IMG/VR virus record: IMGVR_UViG_3300017917_002593
Coordinates: 1-64,000 of that record
Strand: one strand, 5' to 3'
DNA length: 64,000 nucleotides
DNA from: a virus
The notes under the pieces are model-generated. The model was not told the DNA's origin and did no database searches. It saw only the letters and a list, made by a program, of their open reading frames with translations. This document shows, piece by piece, positions 44,068 through 54,543 of the stretch; the first letter of the stretch is position 1, and the number at the start of each line of letters is the position of its first letter. A program made the position numbers and the translations under genes.

Positions 44068-47000
44068 AGGAGAAATAAATGGCATTAATTCCATTAAACA
44101 CGTTTAAAACAAAAACAAAAGTATTAGATACTAATTCAACATCAACAGTATACGTTGCACCAATTGGCGTAACTTCTATTGTACTAATGGCTCAAGTTGC
44201 CAATGTTGATCCGGCAGCGGCACATACTATTACCTTTAGTCATCATAGGAGATTTAGAGTGCTCCCTGATGCCCAAGGAAATAACGCTCAAGATCCAAAC
44301 ATTACAACTGAGTTGGTGCAAAACTTTGAAGTCCCACCTAATGATAGTGCAGCATTAATTACAGGCAAGATGATTCTCGAAAGTCAAGATAGTATTAGAG
44401 CCAGTGCTGACGCGAACGGTGTCATGAAATTAGTTCTAAGTATTCTTGAAACAGCCAACAATTAATTAAGAGAAAGCAATGCCACGTTTATTAAGTAATA
44501 GAAAACCAGTAGCAAGACCATCTGAGTTAAAAGAAAACAGATGGGAATATTTAAATCTACAGCAGGCTCAGCCTGCATTGGGTCCTGCACCTGAAGCAAA
44601 TACCGGTTTTACTCTGGAAACAGATGAAAACGGCAAAGTTACCTATACTAATACACTTGGCAAACTTGCATTTGACGAGCAAGTCATTTCCGGTACATTA
44701 CCGGGAGTGGATATTGAAATTGATTCTTCTATCAATAACGGAGAAATTGTCTTAACTCCATTACAGACTGCAAGAATTGCAGGTAATTTATCTGTTCAAG
44801 GCGACGAGATTGTTGATGGAAACTTTACTGTAAGAGGTATTCCTGAAGGTACTGCACCTTTAGTAAGTAATACACTTTATGTAACTCCAGACGGTAATGA
44901 TGAAAATGACGGAACAGCAATGGATAGAACTCGTGCTTGCCGTACAATCAGCGGTGCTGTTCGTAGTCCGTTTTATCAACCAGGTACTGCTATTAAAGTT
45001 ATGGCAGGTACATATTTTGAAGACAACCCAATTCCTTTAAAGCCTTATACATCTGTTGTTGGCAACGACTTGCGTACAACGTTTGTTGAACCTCTAAACA
45101 AAGATTTAGATTTGTTCCACGTTAACTCTGGTGTTTATATTGCACAGATGCAGATGCGTAATTTACGCAGAGGAAGCGTTGAACGATATGCACCAGGAGG
45201 AGCAGGAACATACACTACAGGTGCTTACTGTGTTGCGTTTCCTCCTAACTTAGAAAACCCTATCGACGTTTACTACTCACCGTACATTCAAAACTGTACC
45301 AACCAATCTGGACCTTGGTTAAAAGATGGAACCATGATGGTTCCTAACCAAACCGTTCAAATTCCGTTGGCAGCAGGTACCAGTACATGGACTGCCGGAG
45401 TTGATCAAATCACAGTAACGTTATACACTGGTACTGTAGTAGTCGGTATGGCAGTTAATGATGCAGCGAATGAAGGTTATCGCAATGCTCAATTGTTGTT
45501 AAAGAAAAATAGAGAATTCTTACAAAAGCAAACTGTTGCATACGTTGAAGATGCTTATCCTGATCTTGTTTATGATCAAGCCAAATGCTACAGAGATGTT
45601 GGCTACATTGTCGATGCGGTTGCAGGCGATGCAAGATTTGGTGGAAACAAACGTAGTATCGAAGCAGGCCTTTCCTACTGGAGAGGAAACACTTCATTAA
45701 TTGCAGGAGAACAAGGCGAAACTGCTGCGGCAATTAACTATCTACGAGATATTTCTTTACAAGTTATCACCAACACCACAGTTACTAATATTTTTAACAC
45801 TTTGTCAAATCAGGTATTTGATTTGGCATTAGATGGAGGGTCAGTAGTATCGACTCGTGCAACAGACAGTTACAATTTAATTACTGAAATTCTGTTAAAC
45901 GGAGAAACATCAGCTCCTGATCAGCCTACACCTGATTTATTGGGATTAATCTACCCAACTGGATTGAGTCCTAATGATGTTAATGTTGCATCAACTGTAA
46001 CAGCAGTTACACAATTAACAACAAACACATATCTTGTTACATTAAGTACCTCGACTGTAAGTCCAAGTGACAATGCAACAATTTATTTTGGTTATACTAC
46101 AACATATCCATATCTCGATGCAGATGTGCCGCCGGAATGGTCAACTAATTTAGCAGAAGGCTATGTTGACCGCAGATTAGATCCTATCGGATCTGGTGGC
46201 GGAGCACTGGTTGACGGTAACGCACCGAGCTTAAGAAGCCCTATTCAATCGTTCGTATTTGATGCGTTTACACAGTTGAACCAGGGCGGTATTGGTATTC
46301 ACATTATTAACAACGGCTACGCACAGCTTGTATCTGTGTTTACGATTATGTGTAGTCAAGCTGTTATTGTTGAGAATGGTGGTATTGCATCTATTACTAA
46401 CTCTAACGCAAACTTTGGTGATACATGTTTAACTGCAAAAGGTTTAGGTAAACTTGCTTTCCAAGGTTTCGTAGTTAACCCTGCTTTTCCAACTAATGTA
46501 CCTAACGGCGAATATTATCCATTAGGTTACTGGCCTCAGAAACAGGTCATGGAAGTCTTTATTCCAAGTGATAGAGATCGTCCTCACATTGGCCAAGTTA
46601 TGGAAGTGGTTCCTCCTGATACATATCTCAATTTTGAAGGAGAACGTGTACCATTTATCAACGAAGCAGGCTATCCAGGATACTTAATTGCAACAGTCAA
46701 CACCAATACTATTAGTACTGGTAGTTTTATTATCAATGATGTTGATGTTACTGGAGTATCTGTAGGTCATACTTTATATGTTCGAGATGTATTAGGAAAT
46801 GAAGTACATCCTGAAACAGGTATTCCTTATGTTACTACTGGAACACAAGTTGTTGACGTTAACTATAGACAAATTGTATTAGATCGACCAATCTTGGCCG
46901 GCTATACAGATGCATTAAATCCAAGTTATTTTAATTTATATTTCTGCGGTAACGCCTATTACACAGTATTATCGAGTAACATTGATCCTACTCTTGCATC

Positions 47001-50000
47001 AACAGTTACTACTGAAGTAACTTTAGTTGCAGGGCAAGAAACAACAACATCTTTAGCAGTTAGCTATGCTAAAAATTTAGCTCTTCGTGTAATTCAAAAC
47101 ACTCCTATTAATGGATTTGTCTACAATCAAGCAAAATGCAAAAGAGATACTGGATTAATTGTTGATGCACTGGCAGTAGACCTCTTGCACCCAACTTCAG
47201 AACTTAGCCAAAGTAATTTTGCCGGCTTGCAATATTGGAATCAAGAAAATTATGTCGGCACAATTGCAAATGAAATTACAACAACTACAAATGCTGTTCA
47301 ATTTGTAAAAGAATTGGCAATGGAAATTGTTCAAGGTATTACTACCGGAACAAGATATCAGAGTACAGTTACACAGAATATTGGTCTTCCGTTAGCATCT
47401 TCAGTTGAAGCAGCAATTATTTCCAATGATTTTGATGTTATCATTGATATCCTTGTTGATGGTGTTGCAGGAGTAACCGATAAGATCATTCCAAACGGCG
47501 AACAAACTTCCGATGAAAATACAGCAAGAGCCTATTCGTTGCTCACTGCTAACAAAGCCTATATTCAAGCAGAAGCTGTAGCATTTGTTGAGTATACAAA
47601 AACTCCGGGCTTTACTTATGATTCTGCAAAATGCTATAGAGATGTTGGCTATATGGTTGACAGTGTTGCGTTTGACTTGCTACATCCTAACGGAAGTGTT
47701 CCAAGTAACAGACAGGCAATTCAAAGTGGAGTTTACTACTATGGATACATCAGCACAAGCACATCTATTGTTGGTGAAATCGTTCAGACAACTGCGGCCT
47801 ACAACTATATTAAAGATTTAGTTCCATACATTGTTAAAGGAATTACAACTTCGACATATCAGACTTATATTGATCAAGTGACTGATTTAACTCCTGGCAC
47901 AGATGCCGAAGTTAACGAAATCCAATCTTATATTGATCATATTACTAATGTTATTAATGTTGGTCCTGCCGCTGCCAGGGTTAAAGTACCTGTTAGCTTG
48001 ACACAGTCAACTGATCCTAATGTTTATAACGCATACAGAATGTTAAATGCAAATAGAGCATTTATTCAAGAATCTGTTATTGCTTACATTAACAAAACTT
48101 ACGACTCTGGAACATATCAGTCTGTTTACCCGCAAGTATTTGATCAAACATTAACTGGAGGTGTTGATGCTGTTCAAAGCCTTGGAGAAAAATTTGACAT
48201 CATTTCTGGCATCATTATCAATGGCGCAGATAGTAGTCCTGAAATTATTCGTCCAAGACAATATGTTGACTCAAATCAAAATATTCTAAATGCTAAAAAG
48301 TTACTTGAAAAGAATAGATTGTTCATCCAAGCAGAAACTGTAGCGTTCGTTGACAGTATCTGGCCAAGCAAGTTTAGCTATGATCCTGCTAAGTGCAGTC
48401 GCGACACTGGATTAATTGTTGATGCCCTTGCACAAGATTTGTTATTCAATGGTACAAGCCAAAGTACATTTGCAGGTATTCAATATTGGAATCAAGGGTT
48501 AACCGTTATACCTGGCGAACAAACAACAACTACCAATGCTGTCAAGTACTTGAAGTCTGTTGCACAGGATGTTATTTTAAACAAACAACAAAGATACAAG
48601 TATCAAAGTACAGTTACTCAAGTTGTTAGCACAATAACCAGTTCAACTACTGCTACAAGTCTATCTCTTGGAACAAAATTTGACACAATTATTAATATTT
48701 TAGAAACTGGCACAGACGGAATTACTGATAAAATTGTTCCTAACAGTTTAGATCAGTCTACTTCTTCTGCTGTTCTTGCTGCCTATAACTTACTACAGGC
48801 AAATAAAGAATATCTACAACATGAAACGGTTGCTTGGGTAGAAGCCAATGCTAACTTTAACTACGATCAAGTAAAGTGTGCTCGAGATACTGGTCTAATA
48901 GTTGACAGCATCGCTTTTGATATTTTATATCCAACAGCAACAGACAGTCAAAGTAATTTTGCCGGTCTGCAATATTGGAATCAAAGCAACTATGTTGGTA
49001 CTATTGCTAACGAAATTACCACTACAACTAATGCAATTACACATATCAGTTCTATTGCACAGAAGATTGTAGTCGGAGATACCAGCGGAACACGCTATCA
49101 AAATACTGTAACTCAAACAACTTCTACTGCGACTGGTATTGTAGGAGATGCAGTTGTAGTTGGTACAAACTTTGGAGTGATTCTAAATATTCTTTCCACA
49201 GGTACAGCAGGTGTTACAGATATTATTGTACCAAACGGCAGAAGAAGTATTACAACTTCCACAGTTAACGCTTATAATTTATTGGTTGCAAATAGATCGT
49301 ACCTTGTAGCAGAAGCTATTGCTTTTGTTGAAGATACAAAAACAGCCGGATTTAATTACGATCAAACTAAGTGTGCAAGAGATGTTGGCTACATGGTCGA
49401 CAGCGTAGCCTTTGACTTGTTACATGGCGGCAACAAACAGAGTGTACAAAGCGGAGTTCTCTACTACGGATATGACAGTACTTCAACTTCTATTCCAAAT
49501 GAGATTCCTCAGACCACTGCGGCTTATAATAGAATTAGAGAAATACTACCAAGAATCTTGTCTGGTGTAGAAATTTCTCCAAGTCAAGGGAACACAACCA
49601 AACAGATTACCTACATGTTGCCAGTCAACAATGCTACAATACTATCTGCACAGGCAAAGGTTGACAAGATTACAAGAATTATTAACAACGGACCAAGTGC
49701 CGCAAGTGAACTAACTCCAATTAGTTTAACTCCAAGCTCTGATGCAAATGCAGATCGTGCCTATGATCTATTAGTAGCAAATCGAGATTTTATCAAAGAC
49801 GAAATTATTGCCTATATCAATAGTACCTTTACTGGATTTGTCTACGATAAAGCTAAGTGCTTTAGAGATGTTGGCTATATGGTTGACAGTGTAAGTTTTG
49901 ATATACTTTACGGCGGTAATAGACAAAGCATTCAAAGCGGTGTCTACTATTACGGATATCAAGAAGATAGCAGTGCTATTGCTGGAGAAATTCCTCAAAC

Positions 50001-52400
50001 AACAGAAGCCTACAACTTTATTGAAAAGATTGTAGGAGACATTGTCACAGGAACATTGATAACTAATCCTCAACAGGCTTCTGTTCCGCAAGTTACTAAC
50101 TTGAGCTTTACTTATAACCAAAACAAGTGCTCAAGAGACACAGGAATTCTTGTTGATAGTTTTATTACTGATTTACTATTCAACGAAAACGGTTACACAC
50201 AAAGTAATTTCTCTGGTTTACAATATTGGAATCAGAATGGTTACACAGGATCTATTGCAAGTGAAATTACTACAACAACTAACGCAGTTAGATATCTAAG
50301 AAGCCTTGCTGAGCAAATTGTTATTAACGGCACATCTACTGCAACTGTAGTAAGATATTCTACAACTGCAAGCCAAGTTACTAACTTAACTACTGCAACT
50401 TACGATCAATTGTACAGAGTTAGAAAAGATTTTAATGTAATTGTTGATATCTTAACAACAGGCACAAGCGGAGTAACTGACAAGGTTGTAGCAAACAGCA
50501 TTGAACCTGTATCTAATGATGCAGTAAATGCCTACGAATTGCTAATTGCTAACAAACAATATCTACAAGAGCAAGTAATTGCCTATGTTGAAAGTACTAA
50601 GACTGCTGAGTTTGAATATGACATGTCTAAGTGCTATCGCGATGTTGGATATATTGTAGACAGTGTAGCATTTGACATCAAGTACGGTGGAAATAGGCAA
50701 GCTATTCAAAGCGGTGTTTACTATTACGGATTCTCTACATCTACTTCTGCTATTGCAGGAGAAATTGATCAAACAATTGCAGCATACACAAGATTAAAAG
50801 AAATTCTTCCAGCTATTGTAACCAATACTGCGATTGCTAAGAGTCCAAATAATACACTAACTCAGGTAACAAACTTAACAACTGCTACATCAGCAGAAGG
50901 TATTGAGTTAGAAAACATGGTTGATTTAATTACAGGTATTATCACAACGGGTCCGTCTGTTGCAGAAGTTCAACAACCTGTAAGTTTAACAGTATCTTCT
51001 TCAACATCTGTAACTGCTGCTGCCGAAATTTTAGTTGCAAACAGAAACTTTATTGTTGAAGAAGTTGTTAACTATATTAACTATGTACACTTAGTTGGTA
51101 CAGAGACAGAAGCACAGGCTATTAAAAATAATGTTAATTTAATTAATAACATTATTGAATATGGACCTGATGAAGTTTCTGTTAAGGAACCAATTGCATT
51201 AGCAAGAAGTACCGGTACTGCTGTAGTTAATGCTGCTAAACTATTGGCTGCAAACAGAGATTTTATTCGTGCAGAAACAATTGCCTTTATCAACAACACT
51301 TATAACACTGGCTTCTTATATGACAAGAGCAAGTGCCGTAGAGATACCGGCCTAATTGTTGATAGTCTTGCGTTTGATTTACTCTACAACGGACTAACAG
51401 AAAGTACATTTGCTGGTTTACAATATTGGAACCAAGATACTTATACAGGCACAATTAAAGGAGAAATTACAACTACAACTAATGCTATTAGATACCTAAA
51501 AGAATTAGTACAAGATGTAGTTTTAAATGTGCCAGTTGCTGCAACTACTGGAAATGTAACTTCTCAAGTTATTAACTTAACAACCAGTACAGCAGGTATT
51601 GCAGGTGTTCTTGCTGGTAATGTTGACCTAATGTTAGATATTTTAACAAATGGAACAGCAGGAGTAACAGATCGAATTATACCAAACGGTGTTCGTACAA
51701 CTGCAACTGATAGAGTTAGCGCATACGATCTATTGCAAGCAAACAAGACATTCTTACAAAACGAAGTTGTTGCAAGAATTGATCTTGACAATACTCAGTT
51801 TGAATATGATAGAGCAACTTGCAGACGAGACCTCGGTTATATCATTGACAGTTTAAGTTTTGATATAGTACACGGCGGTAACAAACAGAGTATCACTTCC
51901 GGAGTTTACTACTACGGATTTAATGCTAACGATACTGCTATTGATGACCAAATTCCTCAAACAACTGCGGCCTACAACTATATTAGAGAATTAGTTGATA
52001 GAATTATTAGAGGACAAGCTGTTCCGGTAACATATCAAAAGAAAGTTCCGCAAGTTATTACAACAAACGTCGGAACAACTTTAGAAGTTACCAGTGTAAG
52101 AACTTCAATTGATAATATTACAAATATTATTAATAATGGCCCGTCAGTAGCTCCTACAAAACAACCAATTAGTTTAACTGCAAGTACCAGCACAGATGTT
52201 GTTAATGCATTTAATTTATTGTTAGCAAATAGAGCATTTATACAAGCCGAAGTTATATCTTACATCGATACAGTCTTTACTGATGCTACTAACTACAACA
52301 AAGACAAGTGCTTCCGAGACATGGGCGCAATTGTTGATGCTGTAGGTTATGATTTAATTTACGGTGGAAACTATAACTCTGTCAATACTGGTAATGGTTA
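38980..52400 (+). repeat. KCxRD protein-module repeat array across two giant genes
   Basis: Twenty copies by eye: eight in the gene at 37498 and twelve in the gene at 44479. Motif sites in the second gene lie near 45580, 47130, 47630, 48390, 48873, 49368, 49855, 50125, 50628, 51331, 51820 and 52307. The usual step is 470-500 bases; steps of about 760, 700 and 270 mark partial modules. Two flavours occur: RDTGLIVD with FAGLQYWNQ and EITTTTNAV, and RDVGYIVDS with GVYYYG and EIPQTTAAY. The Cys is kept in all copies; Lys is lost only in the eleventh copy (RATCRRD). Confidence 0.88.
44079..44465 (+). CDS. Small beta-sandwich virion protein, paralogue of the 36311 product
   Basis: 128 residues. 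Strand-rich, with STVYVAPIGVTSIVLMAQVA, a short insertion (HHRRFRVLPDAQGNNAQDPN), and ITGKMILESQDSIRASADAN near the C-terminus. The last part matches the ERFILADGDSIQAQAS region of the 105-residue protein at 36311. It lies in the short space between the two giant fibre genes, with GGAG 7 bases before its ATG. Function unknown. Confidence 0.7.
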   Translation: MALIPLNTFKTKTKVLDTNSTSTVYVAPIGVTSIVLMAQVANVDPAAAHTITFSHHRRFRVLPDAQGNNAQDPNITTELVQNFEVPPNDSAALITGKMILESQDSIRASADANGVMKLVLSILETANN

Positions 52401-52779
52401 TTTCCTACGCAAAGGACAATACCACTTAGTAAGACTTGAACAAAACGTAACAGATCCTACACTGTTCATTGATGGAGCAACTGTAAGATTCTATCAACAG
52501 AGTTATATTTCTGCTTCTGGTTATCTGTTTGAATATGTAGGTGCTGGTACACAGTACGGTGCTCTACCTCAGGTTGGTACTGCTGACCCGCAACAGACCA
52601 AAGAAGTAGTTCAGTTAAATAATGGTAAAGTATTCTTTACAAGTACTGACCAGAATGGTGACTTCCGCATTGGTCCGACACTTGTTATCAGTCAAAGTAC
52701 TGGTATCTTAAGTGGACGAACATTCCAAAAGTCGCTGTATGCGGAAATGACTCCGTTTATCTTGGTAGTAGGAGCATAA
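44479..52779 (+). CDS. Giant modular fibre protein with twelve KCxRD repeats
   Basis: 2766 residues, a paralogue of the preceding giant protein. The N-terminal 120 residues differ, carrying an opening (RLLSNRKPVARPSELKENRW) like other fibre genes here. The beta-helix start (YVTPDGNDENDGTAMDRTRA, ACRTISGAVRSPFY) is at about 130-300. Only one KCxRD module separates it from the second beta-helix block (LVDGNAPSLRSPIQSFVFDA, GIHIINNGYAQLVSVFTIMC; about 560-830), against five in the sister protein. Eleven more modules fill residues about 880-2650. The C-terminus (ISASGYLFEYVGAGTQYGAL, STDQNGDFRIGPTLVISQST) is nearly the same as in the sister protein. Length is unusual even for phage fibres. Confidence 0.8.
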   Translation: MPRLLSNRKPVARPSELKENRWEYLNLQQAQPALGPAPEANTGFTLETDENGKVTYTNTLGKLAFDEQVISGTLPGVDIEIDSSINNGEIVLTPLQTARIAGNLSVQGDEIVDGNFTVRGIPEGTAPLVSNTLYVTPDGNDENDGTAMDRTRACRTISGAVRSPFYQPGTAIKVMAGTYFEDNPIPLKPYTSVVGNDLRTTFVEPLNKDLDLFHVNSGVYIAQMQMRNLRRGSVERYAPGGAGTYTTGAYCVAFPPNLENPIDVYYSPYIQNCTNQSGPWLKDGTMMVPNQTVQIPLAAGTSTWTAGVDQITVTLYTGTVVVGMAVNDAANEGYRNAQLLLKKNREFLQKQTVAYVEDAYPDLVYDQAKCYRDVGYIVDAVAGDARFGGNKRSIEAGLSYWRGNTSLIAGEQGETAAAINYLRDISLQVITNTTVTNIFNTLSNQVFDLALDGGSVVSTRATDSYNLITEILLNGETSAPDQPTPDLLGLIYPTGLSPNDVNVASTVTAVTQLTTNTYLVTLSTSTVSPSDNATIYFGYTTTYPYLDADVPPEWSTNLAEGYVDRRLDPIGSGGGALVDGNAPSLRSPIQSFVFDAFTQLNQGGIGIHIINNGYAQLVSVFTIMCSQAVIVENGGIASITNSNANFGDTCLTAKGLGKLAFQGFVVNPAFPTNVPNGEYYPLGYWPQKQVMEVFIPSDRDRPHIGQVMEVVPPDTYLNFEGERVPFINEAGYPGYLIATVNTNTISTGSFIINDVDVTGVSVGHTLYVRDVLGNEVHPETGIPYVTTGTQVVDVNYRQIVLDRPILAGYTDALNPSYFNLYFCGNAYYTVLSSNIDPTLASTVTTEVTLVAGQETTTSLAVSYAKNLALRVIQNTPINGFVYNQAKCKRDTGLIVDALAVDLLHPTSELSQSNFAGLQYWNQENYVGTIANEITTTTNAVQFVKELAMEIVQGITTGTRYQSTVTQNIGLPLASSVEAAIISNDFDVIIDILVDGVAGVTDKIIPNGEQTSDENTARAYSLLTANKAYIQAEAVAFVEYTKTPGFTYDSAKCYRDVGYMVDSVAFDLLHPNGSVPSNRQAIQSGVYYYGYISTSTSIVGEIVQTTAAYNYIKDLVPYIVKGITTSTYQTYIDQVTDLTPGTDAEVNEIQSYIDHITNVINVGPAAARVKVPVSLTQSTDPNVYNAYRMLNANRAFIQESVIAYINKTYDSGTYQSVYPQVFDQTLTGGVDAVQSLGEKFDIISGIIINGADSSPEIIRPRQYVDSNQNILNAKKLLEKNRLFIQAETVAFVDSIWPSKFSYDPAKCSRDTGLIVDALAQDLLFNGTSQSTFAGIQYWNQGLTVIPGEQTTTTNAVKYLKSVAQDVILNKQQRYKYQSTVTQVVSTITSSTTATSLSLGTKFDTIINILETGTDGITDKIVPNSLDQSTSSAVLAAYNLLQANKEYLQHETVAWVEANANFNYDQVKCARDTGLIVDSIAFDILYPTATDSQSNFAGLQYWNQSNYVGTIANEITTTTNAITHISSIAQKIVVGDTSGTRYQNTVTQTTSTATGIVGDAVVVGTNFGVILNILSTGTAGVTDIIVPNGRRSITTSTVNAYNLLVANRSYLVAEAIAFVEDTKTAGFNYDQTKCARDVGYMVDSVAFDLLHGGNKQSVQSGVLYYGYDSTSTSIPNEIPQTTAAYNRIREILPRILSGVEISPSQGNTTKQITYMLPVNNATILSAQAKVDKITRIINNGPSAASELTPISLTPSSDANADRAYDLLVANRDFIKDEIIAYINSTFTGFVYDKAKCFRDVGYMVDSVSFDILYGGNRQSIQSGVYYYGYQEDSSAIAGEIPQTTEAYNFIEKIVGDIVTGTLITNPQQASVPQVTNLSFTYNQNKCSRDTGILVDSFITDLLFNENGYTQSNFSGLQYWNQNGYTGSIASEITTTTNAVRYLRSLAEQIVINGTSTATVVRYSTTASQVTNLTTATYDQLYRVRKDFNVIVDILTTGTSGVTDKVVANSIEPVSNDAVNAYELLIANKQYLQEQVIAYVESTKTAEFEYDMSKCYRDVGYIVDSVAFDIKYGGNRQAIQSGVYYYGFSTSTSAIAGEIDQTIAAYTRLKEILPAIVTNTAIAKSPNNTLTQVTNLTTATSAEGIELENMVDLITGIITTGPSVAEVQQPVSLTVSSSTSVTAAAEILVANRNFIVEEVVNYINYVHLVGTETEAQAIKNNVNLINNIIEYGPDEVSVKEPIALARSTGTAVVNAAKLLAANRDFIRAETIAFINNTYNTGFLYDKSKCRRDTGLIVDSLAFDLLYNGLTESTFAGLQYWNQDTYTGTIKGEITTTTNAIRYLKELVQDVVLNVPVAATTGNVTSQVINLTTSTAGIAGVLAGNVDLMLDILTNGTAGVTDRIIPNGVRTTATDRVSAYDLLQANKTFLQNEVVARIDLDNTQFEYDRATCRRDLGYIIDSLSFDIVHGGNKQSITSGVYYYGFNANDTAIDDQIPQTTAAYNYIRELVDRIIRGQAVPVTYQKKVPQVITTNVGTTLEVTSVRTSIDNITNIINNGPSVAPTKQPISLTASTSTDVVNAFNLLLANRAFIQAEVISYIDTVFTDATNYNKDKCFRDMGAIVDAVGYDLIYGGNYNSVNTGNGYFLRKGQYHLVRLEQNVTDPTLFIDGATVRFYQQSYISASGYLFEYVGAGTQYGALPQVGTADPQQTKEVVQLNNGKVFFTSTDQNGDFRIGPTLVISQSTGILSGRTFQKSLYAEMTPFILVVGA

Positions 52780-52780
52780 C

Positions 52781-54529
52781 GTGGCAATATTATTAAGCGG
52801 AAAAACAAGAAACCCAACAGCACCGAGCGGTTATATTAGTTTAGGTCAGACTCAGGCAGCTCTGGGTAATACTCCGTCTACTGCAACTGGTTATACTCTT
52901 ATAACAGCAAACTCGCAAACTACATATGCTTCAACATTAGGAAAAGTTGAGTTTACATTTACCAACACTGCTAACTTTATAACAAGTACTATTCCGAATG
53001 GCAATGTCATTTATCAACCTAACGGAACAGGAACACTGTATCTATATGGCAATGTTGTAATCCCCAGCTTAGATGCACAAACGGCATTTAAAGGACCAGT
53101 TAAAGCTGCTACAACTGCTAACATTGATTTAATCGGTGGTGCTCCTATAGAAGTTGACGGATATAGTCTCGTATTAAACGATCGAGTATTAGTTCGAGCA
53201 CAGACAAATACAGCAACTAACGGTATCTATGTTGTTAGTTTCTTAGGAAACGGTACTAACGGAACATGGGCAAGATCTGCGGATACCAATACTGCTGAAG
53301 AAATGGCTGCTGCTATTGTTAGTGTTGTTAACGGGGATACACTATCTGGAAGATATTTCTATAACGACTTTAAAAACACCGATACATTAGAAACCGATCC
53401 TGTCAATTGGTACCAACTAATTGCAGATACTAAACCAAATCAAGATCTTTTTAATAAGTTAATAGATGCAACTGATATCGGTACACGTATTCCAGGCCGT
53501 GGTTTCTTTACAGAAATTCAAAGTACAGGAAGTTTTGTTGCCGATAAGCTGCGTCTAACCAGTACTGAAACTTCTACAAGTACACAGAGCGGTGCATTGG
53601 TAGTTGCAGGCGGTGTTGGTATTGGTGGAAATATGAATATCGAAGGTCCTGTAAGGATCTATGATTTAACTTCTGCAACCAGTACATTCTCCGGAGCATT
53701 AATTGTACAAGGCGGAGCCGGATTTAACGGCGATATCTACGCACAAAGATATTTTGCAGAAGGCGAACCACTTGATAATTTATTTTGGAACGGCGGAGAA
53801 ATATCGGCACCGTTAAGAATTAGAAACCCTGCACAAGCTACAAACACTTATTCAGGCGCACTTCAAGTATGGGGCGGAGCTGGAATTGGCGGCGATTTGT
53901 ATGTAGGTAAGAGCATAACACTCGAAACTCCTATCGAAACAGAAAGTGTTTACTTCAGAATGCGTAACACTGCTACTAACGGACAGAGTTATACATGGAG
54001 AGTAGGCGGAAACAACTATGCAGGACAGAACGGCACCAACTTAAACGAAGGTGGCTTATCGTTATATAACGATACTCAAAACGTTTATCGCCTTGCAATT
54101 ACAAAAACAACTGGTAATTTGCTTGTTGGCCCACAAACAGACAACGGCGTCGACAAGCTACAAGTATCCGGAAGTGTTCGTTTTGGGGATGGTCAACTGT
54201 TTACACGCAGTACCAGCATAAATAACACAAGTACTACGGTAATTGACAGTTTTCCTGCTGCAAATTATAGGACTGCGAAGCTTTTAATTCAAATAGCTGA
54301 CGGGGTAGGAGCAAGTGCAAAATTCCATGTAGTAGAAATAGTTGTATTAGTAGACAACAGCGGTAACGTTTATAAGTCTGAATACGGTATTATTACTACA
54401 GGAGGTGCCATAGGGGAGTTTGATGTGGATTATAACATAGGAGGCAATGGTCTAGTAAGATTATTATTCACGGCAGACGCTGCGTCAGCAAAACAAGTTA
54501 AGGTCGTAAGAACCAGCATCAGTAGGTAA
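52781..54529 (+). CDS. Tail fibre protein with Gly-rich repeats and C-terminal knob
   Basis: 582 residues, GTG start with GGAG six bases upstream and one base after the previous stop. Residues about 105-190 form a domain (KAATTANIDLIGG, LVLNDRVLVRAQTNTATNGI, YVVSFLGNG) that is common in phage fibres. Three to four copies of the repeat STxSGALVVxGGVGIGGNxxVxG follow. The last 105 residues (ANYRTAKLLIQIADG, KFHVVEIVVLVDNSGNVYKS, EYGIITTGG, FDVDYN) match the C-terminus of the protein at 54544, suggesting a shared tip or trimer-cap domain. Confidence 0.78.
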   Translation: MAILLSGKTRNPTAPSGYISLGQTQAALGNTPSTATGYTLITANSQTTYASTLGKVEFTFTNTANFITSTIPNGNVIYQPNGTGTLYLYGNVVIPSLDAQTAFKGPVKAATTANIDLIGGAPIEVDGYSLVLNDRVLVRAQTNTATNGIYVVSFLGNGTNGTWARSADTNTAEEMAAAIVSVVNGDTLSGRYFYNDFKNTDTLETDPVNWYQLIADTKPNQDLFNKLIDATDIGTRIPGRGFFTEIQSTGSFVADKLRLTSTETSTSTQSGALVVAGGVGIGGNMNIEGPVRIYDLTSATSTFSGALIVQGGAGFNGDIYAQRYFAEGEPLDNLFWNGGEISAPLRIRNPAQATNTYSGALQVWGGAGIGGDLYVGKSITLETPIETESVYFRMRNTATNGQSYTWRVGGNNYAGQNGTNLNEGGLSLYNDTQNVYRLAITKTTGNLLVGPQTDNGVDKLQVSGSVRFGDGQLFTRSTSINNTSTTVIDSFPAANYRTAKLLIQIADGVGASAKFHVVEIVVLVDNSGNVYKSEYGIITTGGAIGEFDVDYNIGGNGLVRLLFTADAASAKQVKVVRTSISR

Positions 54530-54543
54530 AAAAGGAACAACAG

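Noticed and set aside
38980-52400. CRISPR-like or satellite DNA array
   Set aside because: The repeats are protein-level modules of about 160 residues in open frames and are diverged at DNA level.
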